Origin: an uncultured Oscillospiraceae bacterium
GTDB lineage: Bacteria > Bacillota > Clostridia > Oscillospirales > Oscillospiraceae
Assembly (NCBI GenBank): GCA_934675115.1
Contig: CAKUPH010000043.1
Location: 1-17,752 of the forward strand
DNA: 17,752 nt
Direction of reading: 5' to 3'
Shown here: in pieces, positions 11,279 to 17,752 of the stretch
Layout: every line of letters begins with the position of its first letter
Position numbering within the stretch: position 1 is the stretch's first letter
Notes under the pieces: model-generated
What the model was told of the DNA's origin: nothing
Seen by the model: the letters and a program-made list of their open reading frames with translations, nothing else
Databases searched by the model: none
Position numbers and translations under genes: made by a program

Positions 11279-13879
11279 TTAGAGCTTCTGCTTCAACTGA
11301 TACAGCAGGTTCATCGCTTCAATCGGCGTCAGGGTTTCCACCGCCGTGTTCCGCAGCTCATCCAGCACGGCGGCGCCCGCCATGTCGCCCATGGACAGCT
11401 GGCTGTCGTCCGGCGAAGCCAGCCGCTCCGCCGCCGGGGCGGCCCGGCCCTCGCGCTCCAGCTCGGCCAGAATGTCCCGGGCCCGGTCGATGACCCGGCC
11501 CGGCACCCCGGCCAGCTTGGCCACCTCGATGCCGTAGCTCTGATCCGCTCCGCCGGGGACGATCTTCCGCAGGAAAATGATGTCGTCCTTCCGCTTTTTG
11601 GCGGCGATGTGGAAGTTTTTCACGCCCTCGATCTCGTTTTCCACCACCGTCAGCTCGTGGTAGTGGGTGGCGAAGAGAGTCTTGGCCCCCAGCCGCTTCT
11701 TGTCCGCACAGTGCTCCAGCACCGCCCGGGCGATGGACATGCCGTCGTAGGTAGAGGTGCCCCGGCCGATCTCGTCCAGCACCAGCAGGGAGCGGCTGGT
11801 GGCGTTTTTCAGCATCTCCGCCACCTCGGTCATCTCCACCATGAAGGTGGACTGGCCCGCCGCCAGATCGTCGGACGCGCCGATGCGGGTGAACACCCGG
11901 TCCACCACGCCGATGCGGGCGGAGCGGGCGGGGACGAAGGAGCCCATCTGGGCCATGAGCACGATGAGGGCCACCTGACGCATATAGGTGGACTTGCCCG
12001 CCATGTTGGGGCCGGTGATGATGTCAAGGCGGCTGTCCCCGCCGTTCATCCGGGTGTCGTTGGGGACGAAGAGGGAGCCCTTGAGCACCTTTTCCACCAC
12101 CGGGTGGCGGCCCTCGCTGATCTCGATGACGTCGCTCTCGTCCACCACCGGGCGGCAGTACCCCCGGTCGGCGGCCACGGCGGCGAAGGAGCACAGCACG
12201 TCCAGCTGGGCCACGGCGGCGGCGGAGCGCTGGATCTCCGTCACGTGCTGGTTGATGGTGTCCCGCACCTGACAGAACAGCTGGTACTCCAGCGCGGTGA
12301 TCTTGTCCTGAGCGGAGAGGATCTCGTGCTCCAGATCCTTCAGCTCCTGGGTGATGAACCGCTCGCAGTTCACCAGCGTCTGCTTGCGGATGTAGTCCTC
12401 GGGCACCTGATCGTAATAGCTCTTGGAGACCTCGATATAGTAGCCGAACACCTTGTTGTAGCGGACCTTCAGGCTCTTGATGCCGGTGCGCTCCTTCTCC
12501 CGGCTCTCCACGGCGGCCACCATGTCCGCCCCGTGGTCAATGATGTCCCGGAGCCGGTCCACGTCGCCGTCGAAGCCCCGGCGGATGAAGCCGCCCTCCC
12601 GGACGGAGAACGGCGGCTCGTCCACCACCGCCCGGCTGATGAGGTCCCGCAGCTCGGGCAGGTCGTCCATGTCCGCCGTCAGGTCGGCCAGCAGGCGGCT
12701 GTCCAGCGGCTTCACCCGCTCCCGCAGGGCGGGCAGCTTGGAAAGTCCGGCGTTCAGGCTCACCAGATCCCGGCCCCCGGCGGTGCCGTAGGCGATGCGG
12801 CCGATGAGCCGCTCGATGTCCGTCACCTCCCGCAGGTCCCGGGCCAGCTCCTCCCGGCCGATGGGGTCACCCACCAGCGCATCTACCGCGCCCAGCCGCC
12901 GGTCGATGGCGGCGGGGGACAGCAGGGGCCGGGCGATCCAGCTGCGCAGCAGCCGGGCGCCCATGGCGGTGCGGGTCTGGTCCAGCACCCACAGCAGGCT
13001 GCCTTTTTTCTCCTTGCCCCGGAAGGTTTCCGTCAGCTCCAGCGTCCGCCGGGCGGTGAGATCCAGCTCCATATACCGGTCGCCGGTGAACCATGTGATG
13101 GTGTTGATGTGGGAAAGGTCGGTCTTCTGCGTCTCCAACAGATAGCTGAGCAGACCGCCCGCCGCCTGCGCCGGGGCGTCCTCCCCGTCGGGCAGGTTGT
13201 CCAGCCCGTGGGTGAACTGATTTTTCAGCAGGCTCCGGGACACGTCGGGCCGGAACCGGCCCTCGCCCCCGTGCTCACAGCGGCAGCCGAACCGGTCAAT
13301 GAGCAGCTCCCGCAGGCTGTCCTCCTGCCACGCGCCGTCGGACAGCACCGCCTCCCGGGGGGAGAAGCGGCCCAGCTCGTTGGTCAGGTGGTCCATACGG
13401 TCGGCCCCGTCGTAGCTGGTGACGGAAAATTCGCCGGTGGACAGGTCGCAGAAGGCGGCCGCCGCGGCGAGAGAACCCATATAAACGGCGCAGATGTAGT
13501 TGTTCCGCCCCTCCTCCAGCATGGAGTCGTCCATGGCGGTGCCGGGGGTGACGATGCGGATGATATCCCGGTCCACAAGGCCCTTGGCGGTGGCCGGATC
13601 CTCCATCTGTTCGCAGATGGCGACCTTATAGCCCCGGGCGATGAGCCGGGCGATGTAGCTGTCCGCCGAGTGGTAGGGCACGCCGCACATGGGGGTGCGC
13701 TCCCCCTCCGGCTTGCTCCGGTCCCGGGTGGTGAGGGTCAGGCCCAGCTCCTCCGCCCCCAGCTTTGCGTCGTCGTGGAACATCTCGTAAAAGTCGCCCA
13801 GCCGGAAAAACACCAGACAGTCGGGATGCTCCGCCTTGATCTTCATATATTGCTGCATCATGGGGGTCAGCTCCGCCAT
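11279..13879 (-). CDS. mutS: DNA mismatch repair ATPase MutS
   Basis: An 866-residue, full-length MutS. The mismatch-wedging motif is F30-Y31-E32 in FFRLGDFYEMF. The connector and lever segments follow, then the ATPase domain with Walker A GPNMAGKST (623-631) and Walker B LLVLDEIGRG (D702, E703). The C-terminus ends in a short helical dimerisation segment (LTPIEAMNLLYQLKQKL). It recognises base mismatches and small loops and recruits MutL. The ATG at 13879 has AAAGGAG 8 nt upstream; a GTG 9 nt earlier overlaps that site. It is the last gene of the U32-maf-mreC-mutS series. mutL, its usual downstream neighbour in Clostridia, is not next to it; the palindrome block follows instead. Confidence 0.98.
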   Translation of the reverse strand: MAELTPMMQQYMKIKAEHPDCLVFFRLGDFYEMFHDDAKLGAEELGLTLTTRDRSKPEGERTPMCGVPYHSADSYIARLIARGYKVAICEQMEDPATAKGLVDRDIIRIVTPGTAMDDSMLEEGRNNYICAVYMGSLAAAAAFCDLSTGEFSVTSYDGADRMDHLTNELGRFSPREAVLSDGAWQEDSLRELLIDRFGCRCEHGGEGRFRPDVSRSLLKNQFTHGLDNLPDGEDAPAQAAGGLLSYLLETQKTDLSHINTITWFTGDRYMELDLTARRTLELTETFRGKEKKGSLLWVLDQTRTAMGARLLRSWIARPLLSPAAIDRRLGAVDALVGDPIGREELARDLREVTDIERLIGRIAYGTAGGRDLVSLNAGLSKLPALRERVKPLDSRLLADLTADMDDLPELRDLISRAVVDEPPFSVREGGFIRRGFDGDVDRLRDIIDHGADMVAAVESREKERTGIKSLKVRYNKVFGYYIEVSKSYYDQVPEDYIRKQTLVNCERFITQELKDLEHEILSAQDKITALEYQLFCQVRDTINQHVTEIQRSAAAVAQLDVLCSFAAVAADRGYCRPVVDESDVIEISEGRHPVVEKVLKGSLFVPNDTRMNGGDSRLDIITGPNMAGKSTYMRQVALIVLMAQMGSFVPARSARIGVVDRVFTRIGASDDLAAGQSTFMVEMTEVAEMLKNATSRSLLVLDEIGRGTSTYDGMSIARAVLEHCADKKRLGAKTLFATHYHELTVVENEIEGVKNFHIAAKKRKDDIIFLRKIVPGGADQSYGIEVAKLAGVPGRVIDRARDILAELEREGRAAPAAERLASPDDSQLSMGDMAGAAVLDELRNTAVETLTPIEAMNLLYQLKQKL

Positions 13880-13921
13880 GGTGGTCACTCCTTTTGTCTC
13901 TCTGTATGGGAATGAAACGGG

Positions 13922-14758
13922 TCACTCCACCACGTCGAATTCCTTGATGATGAACACGTACTTCTGCCCCTCCAGATCGGCGGAGGGCTTGACCACCGCG
14001 TAGCGGTCAAGGCCGTTGGCCTCGGTGTGGATGGACTCGATGGTGCCCACCACCAGCCCGGCGGGGTACACAAGGCCCAGCCCGGAGGTGGTGATCTGGT
14101 CGCCGGAGATGAGCTCCGTGTCCTCGGGCAGGTAGCTGAGCTTCAGCCGCCCGTCCAGCATGAGGGTGAAGTCCCCCTCCAGAATGGCGGCGTCGTCCGT
14201 CCGGGCCACCCGGCCGCCCAGCTCCACCTCCGCGTCGGTGATGTAGGACATGACGCAGCTGTTGTAGTCCACCTCGGTGACGATGCCCACCAGATTGCCG
14301 TACTGGTCCACCACGCAGTCGTTTTCCTCCACGTCCTGCTTGGAGCCCTTGTTCAGCGTGGCCGTCCGGGTCCAGCTGGAGGTGGTGCGCTGGGTCACCG
14401 TGGCCTCCTCAAAGACGAAGTCCGACCGCTTCTGGGCAAGGCCCAGCAGCTCCCGGTACAGCTCGTTCTGCCGGACGGCGTCCTCGTAGTCCCGCTCCAG
14501 CTTTTCAAGGTCGGCCACCCGGGACTTGAGCTCCTCGTTGGACTCCTCCAGCGCGTCGTAGCGGAAGGCCCGGTCGTACCGGTCCTCTACCCATTCCGCC
14601 GCGGCGGAGGACAGGCTCCGGAAGGGGGTGGTGACGACCCCCAGCACGTCGGCCAGCGGATCCCCGCCCAGAATGAAGGCGCCCACCGCCAGCACCGCCG
14701 CCAGCAGGACGGCGGCGATGAGGATCAGTGCGCCGTTGTTGCGGAAAAACTGCTTCAT
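13922..14758 (-). CDS. mreC: Rod shape-determining protein MreC
   Basis: A 278-residue protein with the classic MreC plan. It has a short cytoplasmic N-terminus, one transmembrane helix (about 10-31), a coiled coil (about 65-105, with EESNEELKSRVADLEKLERD), and an extracytoplasmic double beta-barrel (VTQRTTSSWTRTATLNKG, then GNLVGIVTEV and TTSGLGLVYPAGLVVGTI). MreC dimerises and links the elongasome (PBP2/RodA, MreB, MreD) outside the membrane. AAAGGAG lies 7 nt before the ATG. It sits 22 nt after maf and 42 nt before mutS. mreB and mreD, normally directly adjacent, are missing from both sides. Confidence 0.95.
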   Translation of the reverse strand: MKQFFRNNGALILIAAVLLAAVLAVGAFILGGDPLADVLGVVTTPFRSLSSAAAEWVEDRYDRAFRYDALEESNEELKSRVADLEKLERDYEDAVRQNELYRELLGLAQKRSDFVFEEATVTQRTTSSWTRTATLNKGSKQDVEENDCVVDQYGNLVGIVTEVDYNSCVMSYITDAEVELGGRVARTDDAAILEGDFTLMLDGRLKLSYLPEDTELISGDQITTSGLGLVYPAGLVVGTIESIHTEANGLDRYAVVKPSADLEGQKYVFIIKEFDVVE

Positions 14759-14780
14759 GTTGCCGCTCCTTTATGCCGTC

Positions 14781-15368
14781 TCACTGGGCGGCCATGGCCA
14801 GCAGGTCCAGCCCGAAGTCCGCCAGAATACGGCCCAGCCGGAACACCGGCAGGCCCATGACGTTGAAATAGTCGCCCTCGATGCCGGACACCAGCATGGC
14901 CCCCAGCCCCTGAATGCCGTAGGCCCCGGCCTTGTCCATGGGCTCGCCGGTGGCGATGTAATTGCTGATCTCGTCAGGCTCCAGCTCCCGGAAGGTGACC
15001 AGCGTCTCCTCATGGGCGGTGACGGTCTTGTCCCCCCGAGTGACGGTGACGCCGGTATACACCCGGTGGCGGTTGCCCGACAGGGCGGACAGCATGGCGA
15101 AGGCCGCCCGCTCATCCTCCGGCTTGCCCAGCACCGCGCCGTCCAGCGCCACCACCGTGTCGGCGGCGATGATGATGTCATCTGCGTCGGCGTGCTCCGC
15201 CACCGCCCGGGCCTTGCGCAGGCTCAGCTCCTCCACCAGCTGGGCGGGGGAGGGGTTGCCCTCCACGTGCTCGTCCGCGTCCGACGAGATGACCTTGAAG
15301 CCCTTCAGCCCCATCTGGCCCAGAAGCTCCCGCCGCCGGGGCGACTGGGACGCCAAAATGATGTCCAT
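14781..15368 (-). CDS. maf: Maf family nucleoside triphosphate pyrophosphatase (dTTP/UTP type)
   Basis: A 195-residue protein. The N-terminal signature LASQSPRRRELL (5-16), the metal/catalytic segment AADTVV (D70), LGKP and the C-terminal EPMDKAGAYGIQG block are all present. The SPRRRELL form matches the YhdE/Maf branch that hydrolyses dTTP, UTP and some modified pyrimidine nucleotides, rather than the YceF m7GTP branch. In Bacillus, Maf is also linked to septum inhibition. CAGGAGG lies 9 nt before the ATG. It precedes mreC by 22 nt, which keeps the widespread maf-mre neighbourhood. Confidence 0.95.
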   Translation of the reverse strand: MDIILASQSPRRRELLGQMGLKGFKVISSDADEHVEGNPSPAQLVEELSLRKARAVAEHADADDIIIAADTVVALDGAVLGKPEDERAAFAMLSALSGNRHRVYTGVTVTRGDKTVTAHEETLVTFRELEPDEISNYIATGEPMDKAGAYGIQGLGAMLVSGIEGDYFNVMGLPVFRLGRILADFGLDLLAMAAQ

Positions 15369-15454
15369 GTTGATGATCCTCCTGAAAAAATGCTGTGGTA
15401 TTGTGAGTTACTGCTGCCGCGCCGCGCCTGCTCCCAACGGCTCCGCGCTTCCGG

Positions 15455-17542
15455 TCACTCCACATCCCGGTAATACAGCCCGCGGGTATAGTTGTTCGGC
15501 GTATACGGCCCGAGCCCCAGATAGCGCTCCATGACCTGCACGCACTCCATTGGGTTCTCCGTGGTGAACATGAGCCGGATGGCCCAGAGCCCCGCCCTCC
15601 GGTAATCCTGCGCCTTGTCCGCCAGAAAGAGCTTGTTGGCGTTCAGGATCTCGTTGCGGCAGCCGTAGGCCCGCACCACCGGGAACTGCACGCCCTTCCG
15701 GTCGGTGAGCTGGTTGACGTTGCCGCACTGGCACCGGCCGGACCGGTTCTTGATGGCGCAGTTTTCCGTGAGCATCAGCGGCAGGCGGCCGTAGGCGATG
15801 AGCTCCGTGTCCACCGCCTTGGAAAGGTCCCGGATCTGGGCCAGCTTCAACTCGAAGGAGGCGGTGAGGGACTTGAAGCCCTGCCGCTTGTACTCCTTCT
15901 CCGCCTGGGCGTTGAACACCTGAAGGCCATAGTCCCCCCGGAGCGCAAAGCCTATCTGCCGGGCGGTCTCCGCCATGCCGATGGTGCCCGCCAGCGCGTC
16001 GGTGATGCCCAGCTCCCGGACCGTTTCCAGCTGCTTTTGCAGCTCGGGCAGTTCCCGGTCGAAGCACACCCGGGGCAGGGTTACCGCCACCGGGACGCCC
16101 CGGTCCATGGCCTCCCGCACCGCGTCCGGGTGCTCCGCGATCTCCTGCGCCGGCAGGTACACCAGCGCCGGGGCCAGCTTCTGTAATTCAAAGGTGAGCT
16201 GGGACGCCTTCATCAGCGACACCGTCACCACCGGCTCCTCCCGGCGGTTCTCGTACCGGACACCTACTTTATATTCTCCATGGCGGCGCTCCGGCGGGGC
16301 GGAGCGCTGGGCGGACAGGTCGTCCAGCACTTGCCGCCGCAGGCCGTTGAGGGCGGACAGGGGCACCGCGAGACCCTTTTCCACCAGCGACCGCGCCCCC
16401 TCGCAGCGGTAGGGCGTGCCGCCGGTCTTGCTCAGCTGGGTCTCAACGTCCAGCCGGGTGATGGGCCGGTTCCGGGCCGCCTCGGGCACGGGGCCCTCTG
16501 CCGCGGCCACGTGGCCGTCGTGATCCTCCACGCCCACCTGCACCGGTTCTCCGGCCCGGACCATGGCGTAGAACTTCACGGGGACACCCGGGCCGTTTCC
16601 CTCTTTTTCATAGGCCGCCCGGGCCTCGGCAAACAGCGCCCGGGGCTCCGGCGTGTTCTCCCGGACGCCGAACATCTCCGGCCCCTTGCGCTCCATGTAG
16701 TAGCCGTCGGTAAAGCCCTGCCGGGAAAAGGCCTCCTCCAGCGCCCGCAGCTCCCGGGCGGTGGGTTCCCGGCCCTCCCGCAGGGCGTCGGCATAAATTT
16801 TCGTGACCACCCAGACGTATTCCGGCCGCTTCATGCGGCCCTCGATCTTGGCGCAGGCCACCCCCATTTCGCTGAGCTCACGGAGGTGCCCCGCCAGCGA
16901 CATATCCTTCAGCGACAGGGGGTGGCCGTCCGCCCGGCCGTTCCAGCCGTAGCTCAGGCGGCAGGGCTGGGCGCACAGGCCCCGGTTGCCGCTGCGTCCG
17001 CCGATGACGGAGGACATATAGCACTGGCCGGAGTAGCACATGCACAGCGCCCCGTGGACGAACACCTCGATCTCGATGGGGGAGCGCTCGCAGATATAGG
17101 CGATGTCCCGCCGGGACAGCTCCCGGCTGAGCACCGCCCGGGTCATGCCCAGATCCGCCGCCGCCTTCACGCCGTCCAGACTGGAAATGGTCATCTGGGT
17201 GGACGCGTGGACGGGCAGGTCGGGGGCGCACTGCCGCAGCACCCGCACAAGACCCATGTCCTGTACCAGCACCGCGTCCGCCCCGATTTTAGACGCCTCC
17301 ACCGCGTCCGCCGCCGCGTCGGCCAGCTCCCGGTCCCCCACCAGCGTGTTGAGGGTGAGGTACACCTTCACCCCGTGGGTGTGGCAGTAGGCCACCGCCG
17401 CCGCGAACTCCTCCGGGGAGAAGTTTTTGGCGTTGCGGCGGGCGTTGAAGCGGCCGTAGCCCATATAGACCGCATCCGCGCCTGCACTGACTGCGGCGCG
17501 GACGGCTTCCTGACTCCCGGCGGGAGCAAGCAGTTCCAGCAT
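15455..17542 (-). CDS. U32 family protein with DUF3656-type C-terminal region, RlhA-like
   Basis: A 695-residue protein. The N-terminal TIM-barrel-like part starts MLELLAPAGSQEAV. It contains the U32 signature E159-x-F-x2-G-A-L-C167-x4-G-x-C174-x-M-S. With C190 (NRGLCAQPC) and C230 (GVACAKIEG) the cysteine spacing matches the four [4Fe-4S] ligands known in U32 hydroxylases such as UbiU and RlhA. The long second half (about 300-695) holds further cysteines (TENCAIKNRSGRCQCGN) and corresponds to DUF3656-bearing members. E. coli RlhA of this layout hydroxylates C2501 of 23S rRNA; genome labels of 'peptidase' or 'collagenase' are probably misleading. The ATG at 17542 has GGAGG 5 nt upstream. It likely heads the unit with maf, mreC and mutS (86-nt gap to maf). 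Confidence 0.92.
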   Translation of the reverse strand: MLELLAPAGSQEAVRAAVSAGADAVYMGYGRFNARRNAKNFSPEEFAAAVAYCHTHGVKVYLTLNTLVGDRELADAAADAVEASKIGADAVLVQDMGLVRVLRQCAPDLPVHASTQMTISSLDGVKAAADLGMTRAVLSRELSRRDIAYICERSPIEIEVFVHGALCMCYSGQCYMSSVIGGRSGNRGLCAQPCRLSYGWNGRADGHPLSLKDMSLAGHLRELSEMGVACAKIEGRMKRPEYVWVVTKIYADALREGREPTARELRALEEAFSRQGFTDGYYMERKGPEMFGVRENTPEPRALFAEARAAYEKEGNGPGVPVKFYAMVRAGEPVQVGVEDHDGHVAAAEGPVPEAARNRPITRLDVETQLSKTGGTPYRCEGARSLVEKGLAVPLSALNGLRRQVLDDLSAQRSAPPERRHGEYKVGVRYENRREEPVVTVSLMKASQLTFELQKLAPALVYLPAQEIAEHPDAVREAMDRGVPVAVTLPRVCFDRELPELQKQLETVRELGITDALAGTIGMAETARQIGFALRGDYGLQVFNAQAEKEYKRQGFKSLTASFELKLAQIRDLSKAVDTELIAYGRLPLMLTENCAIKNRSGRCQCGNVNQLTDRKGVQFPVVRAYGCRNEILNANKLFLADKAQDYRRAGLWAIRLMFTTENPMECVQVMERYLGLGPYTPNNYTRGLYYRDVE

Positions 17543-17557
17543 GATGGCCTCCAAATT

Positions 17558-17578
17558 TGCAAGGGCGGGGCCCTTGCA
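17558..17578 (-). other. Stem-loop just upstream of the U32 gene ribosome binding site
   Basis: TGCAAGGGC (17558-17566) pairs perfectly with GCCCTTGCA (17570-17578) around GGG. In the minus-strand transcript it ends 6 nt before GGAGG and could influence initiation. On the plus strand it is followed by TCCTTTTTTCTT and would resemble a terminator, but no plus-strand gene reaches it. Confidence 0.4.
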
Positions 17579-17592
17579 TCCTTTTTTCTTAT

Positions 17593-17675
17593 TCGCCGAA
17601 AAGCGGCGATCTCTTTCGTATCCCTCATCTACCCCGTAGGGCGGGGGTTCCTCAAAGGGGGCTGGCCCCCTTTGA
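17593..17675. repeat. Palindrome-rich intergenic sequence at the right edge
   Basis: This gap holds a 6-bp hairpin TCGCCG/CGGCGA (17593-17598 with 17604-17609). It also holds an 11-bp perfect palindrome with a TG spacer (TCAAAGGGGGC at 17652-17662 with 17665-17675). Between them lies a C/G-mirrored stretch around CCCCGTAGGGCGGGGG. From 17676 to the end there are only short imperfect repeats. No gene, promoter of quality or RNA gene is recognised, so the source of transcription for the U32 unit may lie beyond the window. Confidence 0.4.
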
Positions 17676-17752
17676 AGGCGCGTCGCGTCAGCGATAATGG
17701 CGTTTCCGCAGAAATGCCCGCGCCTAATGCTCCGCTTTGGTGACTTTCTGTG

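Noticed and set aside
10997..13915. Plus-strand ORF of 972 codons opposite mutS
   Set aside because: It is the mirror of a full-length mutS, with biased His/Gly/Val composition, no ribosome binding site and no recognisable domain.

Overview
The window is chromosomal housekeeping DNA from a G+C-rich member of the Clostridia. The best guess is an Oscillospirales gut-type genome (Oscillibacter/Flavonifractor/Lawsonibacter-like). This rests on AGGAGG-type ribosome binding sites, sigmaA-type promoters, long-form HPF, a HemZ-type radical SAM enzyme, a Firmicutes-type GAAC-N4-GTTC (LexA/DinR) box, and codons that mostly end in G or C. No rRNA, tRNA, CRISPR array, transposase or phage gene is visible. 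The genus is inference.

The genes fall into seven probable transcription units. (1) Positions 118-797, plus strand: ribosome hibernation factor hpf alone, with its own promoter and terminator. (2) 1722-811, minus: a cytidylate-kinase-like P-loop protein behind a leader of about 175 nt. (3) 4220-1735, minus: a stand-alone GlmU-type nucleotidyltransferase (TTG start), a DppA-type M55 D-aminopeptidase and a NYN-LOTUS RNase-like protein. (4) 4300-5892, plus, divergent from unit 3: an ECF sigma factor overlapping a membrane-anchored probable anti-sigma factor. (5) 8124-5990, minus: a radical SAM protein with helix-hairpin-helix and its partner of the TIGR03915 type. These two form a poorly understood putative DNA repair or modification pair, and a LexA-like box sits inside the promoter. 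(6) 11037-8130, minus: metallo-beta-lactamase-fold hydrolase, hemZ and truA, tightly overlapped. (7) 17542-11279, minus: U32 (RlhA-like) protein, maf, mreC and mutS.

The most interesting item is unit 5. Its promoter has consensus -35 and -10 boxes with a palindromic SOS-type operator filling the spacer, so the sequence itself ties this little-studied pair to DNA damage. Second is a palindrome-dense, gene-free block of about 240 bp between mutS and the hydrolase gene (11038-11278), with a comparable but different block at the right edge (17543-17752). These look like dispersed structured intergenic repeats. Other points are the one-domain GlmU in an operon with a D-aminopeptidase, a 15-bp palindrome between the divergent units 3 and 4, mreC without mreB/mreD, and mutS without mutL.

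No stretch longer than 300 bases lacks a gene. The larger gaps (1510-1776, 5796-5989, 11038-11278, 17543-17752) contain promoters, terminators and inverted repeats as listed.
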